64,000 nt of DNA from Achatina immaculata (GCA_009760885.1 CM019717.1:50615366-50679365); one strand, 5' to 3'. Positions 33,395 to 45,584 are shown, numbered from the stretch's first letter. A program made the numbers and translations. The notes: generated by a model not told the origin, from the letters alone.

Positions 33395-33780
33395 AGAATA
33401 GGCCTGAAGCAAGATAATGCCACGCCCCCAGAGCAATCTAGTCCTTGTACTTGTATGAACTCCCTGTAACTGCGAGCTATTGTTCTTTGCAATCGATGCT
33501 GTAGAAGTGTTGAGGCACAGCATCGTGTCGGCGTGGGAGCGGGTTATGGCGGCTACTTTTTCAGTCCCGAAGTCAACTAAAAAGCTGAGAGTGTGCAATG
33601 CTTCTTTGGCAGACTCCACCACCATGGGAACTATGGCGATCCCCGTCCCATTAGTCAGGCTAGGCCTGTTTCTGGGGGTACCATGGAGAGGTGGGACAGA
33701 GACTTGGTCAGCTGTGGTTTGCTAACCCTGACACCAGCATATCAGCTATGGGCCGCTGATTGCCTCATTGGACAGGCGTC
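33395..33780 (+). repeat. Repeat X, plus-strand copy
   Basis: Blocks GTGTTGAGGCACAGCATCGT, GCAATGCTTCTTTGGCAGAC, CCACCACCATGGGAACTATG and TTGGTCAGCTGTGGTTTGCT recur in the complement of 56876-57195. Parts recur at 52930-53015 and 62715-62830. No clear ORF; class unknown. Confidence 0.6.
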
Positions 33781-33794
33781 TTCACCACCATCTA

Positions 33795-34625
33795 GTCTTA
33801 TAAAAATTACAAGAGCAGTAAATAAAGAACAAATCATTAATGATAGAATGAGAATGTTAGGATATGCAGATAATACTGTAGGAGAAACTTTACAAGGGAC
33901 CACAGAAGTCTTCACATATCCGCAAGAAGAAGCAGAAAAAGCGGGGCTAAAGAAAAATTATGAAAAAACTGAATATATGAGAATAGCAAGGCCAACAAAT
34001 GAAAAACAAGACAATCAGATCCAAATAGAAGGCATAAGAATTAAAAGGACAGATTCATATAAATATCTGGGGGTATTATTCAATAGCCCCAACATTGTGA
34101 GAGATGACATTAGAGCTAGGATCAAGCAGAAAACAACACTTATTTTGTCCACAGACACTTGTTTCAATAAAAAATCCTGTCCCACAACACCAAACTAAAT
34201 ATATACAAGACACAGTTTAGACCAGTTGTTTTCTATGGATGAAACACAGAGCACTACAAAACAAGATGAAGCACAGCTACAGATCTTTGAAAACAGAATC
34301 TTGAGAAGAACTTTTAGAGCAATTAGAAATAACAAAGAAATACATATGCTATTCCAGTCTCCACCACCGTTATGAAAAACAACAGAATGAGAGGCTTGGA
34401 CACTTGTAGAGGATGGATGAGAAGAGACAGACAGAAAGAGACTTATACAGAAGTGATTAACGGAGATAGACCAAGAAAACAGCGGCATGACAACCTGAAA
34501 GAAGATCTACAGGCCCCCAGAGTGGACAACTGGCAGGAGTAGACTAAGAACAGAGGAAATGGAGACAAGTCTTGTCTGCAGCTATGAGCCGCACTGACTC
34601 AGAAAGCTGAATGAATGAATGAAAA
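33795..34625 (+). mobile_element. RTE-like LINE 3' half (third RTE lineage), ATGA tail
   Basis: The translation from about 33800 gives MLGYADNTVGETLQGTTEVF, then EAEKAGLKKNYEKTEYMRIA and KRTDSYKYLGVLF, the RT palm and thumb. A broken C-terminal region with MRGLDTCRGWMRRDRQKE follows, and a (GAAT)n tail ends near 34622. The catalytic YADD reads YADN, so the enzyme is dead. This lineage differs from families A, B and SR2-like. Confidence 0.7.
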
Positions 34626-34629
34626 AAAA

Positions 34630-35353
34630 AATATATATATATACATTTTTTGTGAATGAGGCTGGAGGCTCAGATTCTGGCTCTTGGACTGAGTGGCTGT
34701 TGGTTAGAAAATGACTTAACTTAGAGACATTTCAGTTCTCCACAGCGGCAATCATTTGAGCTTACACTCTTTGCCTCAAAGTGATGGCAAAGTATCTGCA
34801 GGTCTTCTTTAATTGTATTGATGTCTGGATGTTCAGGCAACCGAACAGACAAGAGAATGTCTCCATGTTTCATCTTCTTCATCTTGGTTGAATCACTGAT
34901 CTACGTTTTCTGTTGCCAGTGTATTTGTATTCACGTCTCTTTCACCAGTAATCTGAGCTACCATTATTGTCATTTCCACCATTAAATATTGTTTGAATCA
35001 TTCTGTGTAGTATTGAGACTCTTATGTCTGATAATACTGTGCAACTGTAGAACCTGGTTACCACTGGAGTGTATTCTATAGCCACTGTTGTTGTAAGTCC
35101 AAGGTGTAACAAACTAATATTTTGGTCATATGCCTTTATCAAGGACGACAAAAATAATGCAACAACAACTAAACACAAAAATGCCACTTAGCTGGCAGAG
35201 ATGATCTTGATTAAGATGGCAAGAAGGTAATCTTGAATACTAACCTAGAGGATCTCTGTCAGCTAAGTGCCACCCTTGTATTTATTTGTTGTTATATTCT
35301 GCTCTACTAGAACCAGTTTTATCACAGTCTTCAACTCACCAGTCCCTGATAAT
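34630..35353. other. Non-coding stretch, no gene seen
   Basis: No supported feature apart from a short (AT)n run near 34630. Confidence 0.35.
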
Positions 35354-35524
35354 CTGCATCTGAGGTCAGGGTGCTATTCTGCAAGTTCAGTCACAAACTA
35401 GAATGAGTCCTAAATCCTCGACCTGCTGGAAATGTGAATCCACTATTTCTTAATACTTCATCTTTCTTTCTCGGACTTGGTGCCAATCTTCCGTCTCTTC
35501 GGGCATTTTCAGCTCTGTCAGACT
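35354..35524 (-). pseudogene. Duplicated fragment of the zinc-finger gene's first coding exon
   Basis: These 171 bp align without gaps to 19418-19588, with four differences, all G-to-A or C-to-T on the plus strand. On the coding (minus) strand two are synonymous, one changes Ser to Asn and one turns a CGA Arg codon into TGA. The copy has no splice sites of its own, ends abruptly on both sides, and has the same orientation as the source 16 kb away. It is a pseudo-exon fragment, not a functional exon. Confidence 0.93.
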
Positions 35525-35901
35525 ATATAGATTAGAATGATGGTTGTTTGTACCTTTGCTATCATATTTTGTTTCTTATCCACTGATGTTGAAAGACCTC
35601 ACTATACATGTTTTTTTTTTAAACCACTGTTGTAAAGATTTTGAAACTCGAGCAGTGAATAGGCATATATTACAATAGTAAGCAGTGACAAATTAAAAAA
35701 TTACAATCCATGCCCCTAGGCTAAACTTAGTAAGGGCTCCTGCCCACTCTAACCTACCCTACCCATCTCATTATATATGGCCTGATTCCCTCTTAGTTGT
35801 GATCTTTACTATTACTACATGACTTTGTATTGCAGTGTATTAAAGAGCCCAAATACAACGGATACCTCACTGTATTTTTTTTTGTTGGATGACATCACAT
35901 G

Positions 35902-36106
35902 CTAGTGCAGCAATAATATTACATTAGTGAATGTCATATGAAACAACTAGGTGCCACAGTGGTGTAGTGGCTAGTGCAGCAATAATAGTTATTAATGAAT
36001 GTCACATGAAACTACTAGGTGCCACAGTGGTGTAGTGGCTAGTGCAACAATAATAGTTATTAATGAATGTCACATGAAACAACTATGTGCCAGAGTGGTA
36101 TAGTGG
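35902..36106. repeat. 68-69 bp tandem repeat, 3 copies, built from a SINE head
   Basis: The unit starts CTAGTGCAGCAATAATA and ends GCCACAGTGGTGTAGTGG. The last part is the A-box end of SINE S3, which follows directly. Unit starts are at 35902, 35971, 36039 and (SINE itself) 36107. Confidence 0.85.
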
Positions 36107-36345
36107 CTAGTGAACTCACTTGCTGATCAGAAGGTCCCCGCTTCAATTTCACACTTGTTCAGAATTTTTTTTGGACCAACTGGCACAGGGTTCACCCAGC
36201 CCCAAAAAATAAGTACCTGGGGCTTCCATTGAAAAAAAAAACATACAGGGACAGATGCTGGCACCCATAAATCAAATGCTGTAGTGGGCTAGAAATGTGA
36301 AAGCACTAACACTTCACACCCCTACAGCATGCAATGCTATGGGAC
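36086..36345 (+). repeat. tRNA-derived SINE, family S3
   Basis: It has an A-box-like TGGTATAGTGGCTAGTG, a B-box-like GGTCCCCGCTTCAATTTC, then a core with GTTCACCCAGCCCCAAAAAA and GTACCTGGGG, and an A-rich patch. The core also appears in the element at 59033-59232. Confidence 0.68.
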
Positions 36346-39155
36346 ATAGAGCGATGGAACAATAATCTGTATTTGTAGTTTTTTTTTTCTCTCTCTTGTG
36401 GCCAGGCCACTATTCTTCTGGTCCCCTAGGCTTAAGCTTGTTCAACCTATTGCAGAATCCACCTCTGATGGAACAAGTATATTTCTGTTGTGAAGTGAGA
36501 AGCAGGCTCTCATCAGACTCTGCCACCTTGTTCCCAACTACAATAGTCATGCTAAAGGAGTAAATCAGCCTCTTCCTTGCAGCCTGATGATGATAATATC
36601 TCAGCCAGATCTAATTTTCTGGACCTGAATCAAAGAGTCATCTTTGCTCTCACACAAATTTGTACATCATGCTCTTACTGAACTTTGTTAACCATTATAA
36701 GAATGGCTCCTAATAGAAAACAATGTACCCAGTACTGTATTGTTCAAAAATAAGTTTAATAAGCAAATTGTTCATCAATGTAAGTCTCCCATGTCATGAT
36801 TTTATCATAAGCAATAATCAAACAATCTTACCTGATGTTTCAAAATGGTATAAAAGTTCAAAGGATAACTAATCAATCCAAATATTTAATTTTAAAAGTG
36901 CACTGACATAGAAAAAGTTAAATTAAGCTAAACTTACACAGAAAAAAAGTTAAATTAAGCTAAGATATTTCATATAAACAATTAAGATAGGATATTTCAT
37001 ATAAACAAACCTAAGACTATTAGAACTTCACAATATTTTGCTGATTTCAAGCAGTGGTGACCAATACCTCCATGATGGAGCAGGTTATGAACTAATGAAA
37101 CAAGCGCTCACATCAGTGTGTATAAGGGAAAAAAAAGAATATTATATTTGTACAAGAAAGTAAAACTGCTATAAAAGGAACTCACCTCCTTTACATGTTA
37201 TATATTGTTACAATATCAAAGAAACTTAAAGGTTATATGTTACTACTATCTCTGTAAGAAATGTCAATAGCTGGAAAATTTGAGGCCTGTTCCAGGTAAT
37301 AAAAGTTAAAAGAATATAGCAAGACCTCAGAAATAAAGTGATAAGGCATACAGATATGAGAGATAGAAAATTTTCAATAGAATAAATAAGAACTGAACAT
37401 AATCCTCTTACAGGACAAGCACAGTCTAGCATAACAGAATTTATTGTTAACTGGTAAATGTACTATCACTGATGAGATAGGTGCTTGGTTATCTTAGTGC
37501 TGAACATGTTACAGCCATCAGTTTTTGTTACCTGACTTTTGAGTTTTTCTTTTTCTCACATTTACATCTGTCTTGTCTGCATTTTTAAAGATCAAGACTA
37601 GGTGCTGTTTCTCTACCTCCCCCCTTCTGCCACACACAAACATAAACTTTATGAAACAATATCAAAGAAACAAATGAAATATTACAGACAGGCTGAATAT
37701 CAATTTTCTGATACCGTCCTTATCAAATTGTAAGAGGTCCTGCAACAGTGATGAAACAAAAAAAGTAAGGGAACTTTTAAAAATTACATAAAATAAGAAT
37801 CAATAAGTACAAAATATTACAACTCCCGCCCACAAAATGCAGTGTATTACAACTCCCACCCACAAAATTCAATGTGAAAAATAAAAATGCTTTTACCAAA
37901 GGTAGTCTTGCAAACATACAGCACTACATACAATGCCATCTATTGGGTTGCCCAGTAAACAGTGTGTCACAATTTCTGGCTGCCATACACCAGTTTCCAG
38001 AAAATTGGTACACAATTTAATGTGTTTCTCACTTTCTGGCATGTAATGTAAATCCACATGCTGGGGAGGAAATTAATTCTAATATCCTTGTTAACTTTAC
38101 TATCCTGTTGTTAAAAAACGTCACATGGATATACTGTCTGGACCATGCCAGAGACAACTAGCAGCAAAAGCCAAACCAGAAGGCCTCATCAAAAGATGGA
38201 CAAACTGGACTTACACAAATCCATTAGACAACATCTTGAGGAACAGTCGCGAAGTAATCTCCTCCAAAGCACCTACCACGCATTACTCACTGCGTTACAT
38301 GTAGTCAAGGGCAGTGGACGCAAATCCCAACTAAATGGTAGATCATGTGCAATACACAACCAACACATTAGAATCATTTCTCTAAAAGCACTGAAGGGCA
38401 TCCCAATATAAAAAACTGAACATTATGGGCATGTTCCCCCCCCCCCCCCACCCCTGGTATAATGAGACTGCTCCCCATGACCAGCAACAGAGCTAGGCCA
38501 TTTTTACAGTAAAAGAAAAAAAATCTTGGACTTATCTGCAAGGGGGAAGACCTCCTATGAGTGTCAGGTAACAGGTGAAAAGAAACAATATGTGTATACT
38601 GATCTATCACCAAAGTAAATAATTCTAATATTGATTCACACCTCATTGAGCTGTTGCAACCACAGCTACATTATTTTACCACTAAAATGCATTCCCTTTA
38701 CTACAAAAATATTACTATCTAGAGAGTTCAAATACTGAAAGCAAGAATGGGAAACTGGTTTGAACCAAATGATTCCACGGACTCGTTAACAGTACACAGA
38801 TAGACTAAAATTATCGCAACCAGTTTTTATGGTAAGATCAAATACTGAATGTTTTCAGTAGGTACTGTTGGCTTTCATAAAACTGTGATAACATACACAA
38901 GCATTAGTTGTTTTAACATTACTTTTATATACAGCAATGTATGGTTTTTAAAAATTTTAATGAACTTCTTATGGTCTTATCCAAAGAGAACTCTTTGCTC
39001 ATAAGTTTAAAATGTCACACATAACTGATAATCATTAACCCAGCAATGGCAAATAATATAATGACCAAGTTTATTAAAAGCACACAATCCACCTGAACAA
39101 ATGCATGAAAATAACCACAGTTAAAAAATGATAAATTTAACAGAAGAACCAATCA
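36346..39155. other. Intergenic sequence, no gene seen
   Basis: AT-rich, with a 27-bp doublet (ACAACTCCC.CCCACAAAAT) at about 37818-37868 and a poly-C run near 38437. An 88-codon frame at 38145-38411 has no recognisable motif and I do not call it a gene. Confidence 0.35.
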
Positions 39156-39857
39156 TTAACTCTTTCCGTGCCAGAGGAAGAAACACAGACGTTCAGTTAC
39201 TTGCCAGAGTAAAAGCGCGGGTCTTGATAGGGTTAGGGGGTATAGCTGTAAAATGGGATGGAAAACAGTATTTCCATGTACTTCCGTATAGTTATTATGT
39301 TTCAAAGTATAGCTAAATGAATGAAAATTTCATAAATGCAGAGTATTTTAGGAAAAAAAGAAGTAATGTGATGTTTTTTGACACTGATTGTGCCTAGCTC
39401 ACCATCGGCTAGGTCTAGATATGCACTACTTACCATCTGAGATGTATAGATCTACTTGTCGATCTCATATTGTGATTCTATGTTGCATTCTTGCTAAATT
39501 AATGTCTGAAATAACCTTCTAACTACTTCTCCCGTCGTATAATATGTCTAGATCTACTTGGGATACATTCAAGAGCAGTGGGGTGGTCATAGGCCATGTC
39601 CATACCCCTATCTACATCATCAAAAATTGAAAAATTTCAGTCTTTCTCTTCCTTTTTCTCGTTTGAAATCGCTCATAACTAGGCACTCTTTCACCATTTT
39701 GAAAAGTGTCACCGGAATCGAGGACGAAATATGTACAATCTAAATGTTACACCAGTTGTTTTATTGAAACAAACCAAGCGTAAAAAAATTGACGCCTGGT
39801 AAGCAACGGGGGTACAGGAAGCGTCAAAAATTTGACGCCTGGCACGGAAAGAGTTAA
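39156..39857. mobile_element. piggyBac-type MITE, copy 1 (TTAA-flanked)
   Basis: The ends are exact inverted repeats, CTCTTTCCGTGCCAG and CTGGCACGGAAAGAG, each next to TTAA (39156-39159 and 39854-39857). TTAA duplication with CYCTTT..TGCCA ends is the piggyBac pattern. The interior has no transposase but holds a 61-codon frame shared with the second copy. Confidence 0.85.
39558..39743 (+). other. 61-codon frame inside piggyBac-type MITE, copy 1
   Basis: The frame (MGYIQEQWGGHRPCPY..ICTI) is also open in the other MITE at 63477-63662, with about a dozen amino-acid differences and the same start and stop. It resembles no protein I know. It may be open by chance in a young repeat. Confidence 0.3.
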
Positions 39858-40289
39858 ATGAGTAATCAATGACAGGCAAAAAAATAAACAAGAACTAATC
39901 AAGAAAGAAGGCCAACAGAAAATGAAAAAAAAGAGAAGCTAATCAAGGTACAAGGCCTGCAGAAAATGAAACAGAAGAACCAATTAAGAATGCAAGGTCA
40001 GCAGAAAACAAAAGGGAAAGTAATCAAGATTATATGAAGTAGCACAAAACAAAACAACAGTACAAACTAACTGAAAAATTAATGTCTGCCGAAAATAAAA
40101 CAAGAAAGGAACTAATCTAATAAGCAGTGTCTAACTGAAGGCAAAATGTATTATGTGATCCATTTCTGGCTATTTATTTTCAGCTAATTGTTCTCACATC
40201 AAAATTTTAATTTCTATTACTTGCCATAATATGCTGAAGAAATGTTCAGCACTGAATTCACTCACTCTCTCTCTCTCTCTTGTCTTGCC
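39858..40289. other. A-rich spacer with short direct repeats
   Basis: Imperfect repeats of CAGAAAATGAAA..AAGAAGCTAATCAAG type, about 60 bp apart, run from about 39885 to 40110. No coding frame. Confidence 0.4.
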
Positions 40290-40562
40290 AATGTTCAAGA
40301 CGACCGGGGTGGCTGGTAGCAAGAGATTTCCATTTCCGTCACTCCACCATTTTCTGAGCTATTTCCCATGTCAGTCCTCTATTTACCAGCATTTTCTCTG
40401 GTGTACTTTCCCATGTCTATTTGGGTCGATCCATGCTTCTTTCACCCTGTGGAGTCTGCATCAAAGGAAAGATTTGGTAGGGATTTGTCTGTCAATCTCA
40501 TAATATGACCAACCCATTGCCGCATCCCTCTTTCAATCACTGATGACATGGTGTCATGTTTG
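40290..40562 (-). mobile_element. RTE-like LINE C-terminal relic
   Basis: In minus orientation, translated pieces match the tail domain of the SR2-type element (GLVIL or GHIMRL, LTWEIAQKMVE, RKWKSL). Stops and frame changes are frequent. Confidence 0.5.
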
Positions 40563-40819
40563 TCTCTCTTAAAAGGAGGTCATCACTTACAGTATCTGGG
40601 CAGAACATTCCTTTTATCTTGTGCAGACACTTTCTCATTCACTCTATTACTGTGTAACCGTGAAGCAGATACTTATGTACTTCTGTGTGATGGCAACATA
40701 AATCCTAGATAATGGTTATGTTGATACTGCTGGGGTCCTTTCAGTTTAATGTAGTGGCATGGTAAACTTCTTACTCTTACTTCATTATGACACTAAGTGA
40801 AATCATGTAATATTTTTAC

Positions 40820-41060
40820 CACACATATGTATTCATATAACGATCTTCCAAGAATAATATGCATTCATAGAGCAATCATCCTAGTAAAGTGTGTATTCAT
40901 TCAATCCTATTAGTATAATAAATATGTGTTTACACAGCAATCCTCCCAGTATAATGTGTATACATATAACATTCCTCCAAGTAAAATATGTATTCATATA
41001 AAATCCCCCCCTCACCCCAGTAAAATGTGTACCTTACAATAATCCTCTGAACATAATGAA
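40820..41060. repeat. Degenerate minisatellite, about 38 bp x 6
   Basis: Units of the form GTGTATTCATATAACAATCC plus TCCAAGTATAAT recur with drift. AT-rich, non-coding. Confidence 0.65.
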
Positions 41061-42065
41061 TAACATGTTTTAATAAAGCACTGGATCATTGAATATATAC
41101 ATAATTACATCAGAAACAAATTTATAGATACAAATATAAATTTATATTCATTAAGAAGCCCCAAAAATTATAAGATTAGATTGTAAAATATTTAAAATCT
41201 CTTAGCACACTTAATCATTATTCACACAAGATTGGCTCTAATCTCTAAGCCAACATGTTTTCCCCAACATCTGGGACTTATCACAGCTACAGCCAATGAT
41301 GACATTAAGGAGAAAAAGACAATTTAATCCAAAGACCTAGACATAAACAAAATTACTATAAAAGTCTAAACATTTTTCCCCCCCCCCAAATCAGAATGAG
41401 GAAGCCCAGATGCTGCTGACAACATAAAAGGGAAAAAAACTGAAATGGAAGAAATAGAACAAAAATAAATAAAATGCAAACATACGAGATAATACACAGC
41501 TTCAAAAATTTAAATGAACACTATACAAAAATGACCAAACTACATTCTAGATGTAGATAAATGAACAGGTATATGAAGAATACTTTCATGAGATTCATGT
41601 AAAAGCTCACTTTCAAACTGTTGTGAATGAAAAACAAATGGTCCAGAACATCAGTAATATACTTTTCTGTTTCAATAAAGCAGTGAATAAAGCATTATCC
41701 ACTGCATGGATATTACTAATTCATAATGACACATTTATCAAGCACACTGAATATTCTCAGTGATAACATTTAGCTGATGATAAAGAAAGTACCACTGGTA
41801 CTGAGGTACTAGTTAGGTCCCAAAAGTGAACATTTCTGGCACTCAGGTAATTTCTGGAGTGGAAAAAAAAAGTAGATAAAAGTAATTAAATATTCACTTT
41901 AAATACAAGCTATAGTAGATAATGTTGGTCCTTAAGAATATACAAGAGACTCCTTGAACTTAGATATTCACTGAACTGATGTTTGCAATGTTGGGGAATT
42001 CATCTGGGTAATACATTATGTAGCAGATAAGTGTGCACATATAGAACATGGTGACGCCACTGACA
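41061..42065. other. Non-coding stretch, no gene seen
   Basis: AT-rich with homopolymer runs; no motif-bearing frame. Confidence 0.35.
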
Positions 42066-42130
42066 GTCAGGAAAGACTGATGGACAGTTGGGAAAGACTG
42101 ATGGAAAGTCGGCAAAGACCGATGGACACT
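42066..42130. repeat. Short tandem repeat, about 23 bp x 3, at the 5' edge of the R2-like LINE
   Basis: GGAAAGACTGATGGACAGTT-like units recur at about 42068, 42091 and 42114. They sit just before the first open coding stretch of the LINE and may be its 5' leader. Confidence 0.5.
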
Positions 42131-42139
42131 GGTAAAAAC

Positions 42140-44150
42140 CAGAATCCTCACTAGGAAAGCGTCTCTGAACTGGGCTGTTCAGGTCAGCAACCCTGTCAGC
42201 CTTCATACTATCACTACAAAGTCCACAAAGAAGAAATGCCCCCAGGATTCACCAAAAGAGGGGGAGAATGATGGATCCACAGGTGACTATATGGAAATGA
42301 CCATGCCTGCCCCAGTTAATTTGAGTTCAGAACAGCAGATGCAGTATCCATGCATCTGTGGCAGGAAATTTAACACTCAATGTGGCATGAAGACACACAG
42401 AATGAAGAAGGGATGTGGTGGTTCCTTGTGCCCAATACTCAACAGTGCACTGTGATGCCAGTCTCAGATAAGACAGAAGATCTCTGTCAGGATATAAACC
42501 ACAGCACAGAGAATATTCAGGTTGGGTCAGGCAGCAGGGAGGCAATGCAGCCCTCCAATGAGACCAAAGACAAAATTAACTTCCCACCAGCAAGTACCAA
42601 AAGCATAATGGAAAACCTGGACGCAGGATTATACAAAGAATTGGACAAACAGCTGAGAGGGAAAAACCTTGAGCAAAAACTGGAAGCATTTGGTAACGTC
42701 ATATATCTTCACTGCCACAAAGAGTTTGGAACCAAACAGGCACAAAGAGAAAAAGTAACACCAAGAAAGTCCAGAAGACAGAGGAAAATAGAAGCAATAA
42801 GACATCAGAAGAACCATGCCTGGAAAATGTTCAAGAAGGTACATGAATCAGAAAAGGAAGGACTAAGACAGGTTTGGCAGCATCTAAAATCCCAGCACAA
42901 TGCCCTTTGCAGAGCTGAAAGACTATGTATGTAAAAGGAAGAGGCAAACCAGATATGCAAGAGAGAAGTTCTACAGAGATCCCTTCAGGTTTGCCAAGCA
43001 GTTATTTGAACAGCCAAAATCAGGTACGCTGAAAGCAGGTAAGGAGGTGCTCGAGGACATACTCTGATAAAAATCAGCAACACCTCTCAAGTAGATGAAA
43101 GGTCTAATGTAGCCCTGTGTAACAGGCAGCAAATTCAAATGCACCCCACCAACCTTACAAGAAGTAGAGAGCATAGTAGGGAAGGCTAATGGCAATTCAG
43201 CACCAGGCCCAGATGGTGCCCCTTACATACTATACAAAAGATGCCCCGAAGTACTAAAGAAGCTCCATAAACTCCTACAAACAGCATGGACCACGGGACT
43301 CATTAGTAAAGAATGGAAAAAGGCTAATGGAGTACCCATCCCAAAGGAACATAATTCCACTGAAATCAACCACTTCAGATCGATCTCACTTTTGAATGTG
43401 GAAGGAAAGATATTCTTCTCTGTGATGGCAAGGAGACTAACAACATATCTCCTAGATAATGGTTATGTTGATACATCCGTACAGAAGGGAGAAATTGCAG
43501 GTTTCCCAGGATGTCTCAAGCATGCATCAATGATTTGGGAAGCTATTCAACAGGCAAGCTCTGGAAAGCAGGATCTACAGGTAATATGGCTCAACCTAGC
43601 CAATGTGTATGGCTCAGTACCGCACCAGATGATATGGCTAGCACTAGAAATATATCATGAGCCAAAAGAAATCACGAAGATGCTGAAAATGTATTTCACA
43701 GGCTTCCTCATGAGATTTGGAACATCAGGATATATTACAAGATGGACTGAGCTCCAGGTAGGAATTGCAATGGGCTGTATACAAGATGGACTGAGCTCCA
43801 GGTAGGAATTGCAATGGGCTGTACAATATCTCCCATACTGTTCGTACTAGCCATGCAAGTAATCCTGAAAGCAGCAGAAAGCCCAAGGTTCAGAAATAGA
43901 GTCAGATGCTATCACTAAAAGCGTTCATGGATGACACAACAATAATAACAACCAGTGAAGCACAGACACGAAAGATGTTAGAGCATTTGGATAGCTTTAT
44001 CATATGGTGCCACCTGAGTTTCAAGCCAAAGAAGTCAAGAAGCTTGTCACTCAGAAAGGGGAAGGTGATAGAAAGATCATACACAGTGGCAAATCAAATA
44101 ATTCCAATTGTAGGGGAAGAGCCAGTGAAGAGCCTTGGCAGAGTATAAGA
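42140..44150 (+). pseudogene. N-terminal and RT part of the R2-like LINE
   Basis: Open pieces are 42140-42420 (zinc finger in the frame of SLNWAVQVSNPVSLHT), 42380-42934 (basic, MFKKVHESEKEG region), about 43130-43390 (NGNSAPGPDGAPYI-like RT start), 43392-43805 (RT with WEAIQQASSGKQDLQVIWLN) and 43906-44148 (AFMDD box). A 44-bp tandem duplication at 43736-43823 breaks the frame inside the RT, because 44 is not a multiple of three. Other frame changes occur near 42930 and 43900. The catalytic Asp pair is retained. Confidence 0.78.
43736..43823. repeat. 44-bp tandem duplication inside the R2-like RT
   Basis: TACAAGATGGACTGAGCTCC and the following 24 bases occur twice without a gap (43736-43779 and 43780-43823). 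The copies are identical. Confidence 0.95.
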
Positions 44151-44780
44151 TGCTTCCATGAGAGACTCAAACGTGGTGAAGCAGGTCACATAAATGGCAC
44201 AGAATGGACTCAGCAACATAGACAAAAGCAAGCTACTGGGGAAGTTTAAAATATGGTGCCTCCAGTTCATGCTGATTCCAAAATTGATGTGGCCACTACT
44301 CATTTATGAAGCAAGTACCAGCACAGTAGAGGCAGTCAAAATGAGATAAATAAATCCATAAGAAAGTGGCTGGGCGTACCACCAGGATTAACTGATTTAG
44401 CACTATACTGCAAGAAAAGCAAACTGCAGCTACCATTCAAATCTGTGGTCGAAGAATACAAGATAAGAAAGACAAGGCTTGCAATGATGCTGCAAGAATC
44501 TACAGATCCAGTGGTAGGAGAAGTGCAGCCAACACTTAAAACTGGACGAAAATGGAAAGTGAGTGAAGAAGTGACCGCAGCCAGGGAAACATAGGAGCTG
44601 AAAGAAGTAATAGAATACATCCAGACCAACAGAAGGGGATTTGGTCGTGGTGAAGTCAAATGGTGGTCAAAGTCCTCCTGTAAGGAAAGAAGGGATACAA
44701 CCATCAGCGAAGTAAGGAATTCAGAGGATGATAAGCGGGTCCAGAAGACAGTCCAACAAGCATAACAAGGTCAGTGGACA

Positions 44781-44900
44781 ACATGGGAGGAAGTCCTGCA
44801 GAGATTACTAACATGGGAGGAAGTCCTGCAGAGATTACTAACATGGGAGGAAGTCCTGCAGAGATCACTAACATGGGAGGAAGTCCTGCAGAGATCACTA
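44781..44900. repeat. 30-bp repeat x 4 in the R2-like LINE linker
   Basis: ACATGGGAGGAAGTCCTGCA plus GAGATTACTA is repeated four times, with one base change shared by the last two copies. In the element's frame it adds a ten-residue TWEEVLQRLL-type unit four times before TWNDIW. Confidence 0.95.
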
Positions 44901-44921
44901 ACATGGAATGACATCTGGAAA

Positions 44922-45584
44922 ATGGCACCCTTGAGACTCAGCTTTATCATCAGAGCTACTTATGACCTTCTGCCTACAGGCTTCAACCTATACAAATGGG
45001 GTTTATCAGAAGACACAAAGTGCCCTCTCTGCAACGAAAGGCAAACACTGGAACATGTTCTGTCAGCATGCAGAGTATCATTAGGTCAAGGACGCTACAC
45101 CTGGTAGCACAACAGAGTGCTACAGGAACTAGTAGCTATTGTAGACAGGGCAAAAGATAAAGCAAATAACAGCAAAAGAGTTGAGGTCCCACCTAAATAC
45201 TTCACAGGCGTTGGTACAACACTGGATATTGAAATCAGGGACATTCCTTTACCATCACTGCTAGATGGTGGAAATGACTGGGATGTGTTAGCGGACCTAC
45301 CAGGAAGAAGAAAATACCCGACTGCCATCAAGAACACAGGAATGCGACCGGACATTGTAGTGTATTCCATAGAAAAACAGGAACTAATAATGATTAAGCT
45401 TACGGTTCCGTACAAAACAAGAATAGAGGAGCAACATCTGTTCAAATGTGAGAAGTACAATGATCTGGTCAAGCAACTGAGGCAGGGGGGCAGGAGTCAG
45501 GGCAAAAGTGATAGCTGTAGAAGTGGGAGCGAGAGGATTCGTAGCAACATCAGTATACGACCCTATGTAAGCAACTGGGCATAA
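44922..45584 (+). pseudogene. Cysteine motif and restriction-like endonuclease of the R2-like LINE
   Basis: 44922-45107 has RATYDLLPTGFNLYKWG and CPLCNERQTLEHVLSAC; a TAG at 45105-45107 ends this frame within GRYTW. The same frame reopens at 45117 (LQELVAIVDRAKDKA) and carries WDVLADLPG, GMRPDIVVYS and, further on, FKCEKYNDL. In this nuclease family an RPD, a following acidic residue (usually within an ELTVP block) and a lysine make up the active site. Here that block reads IKLTVPYK, so the acidic residue seems lost. The family rule is from memory. Confidence 0.75.

Noticed and set aside
38145..38411. 88-codon frame
   Set aside because: No motif, no splice context and no similarity to the other elements that I can see.
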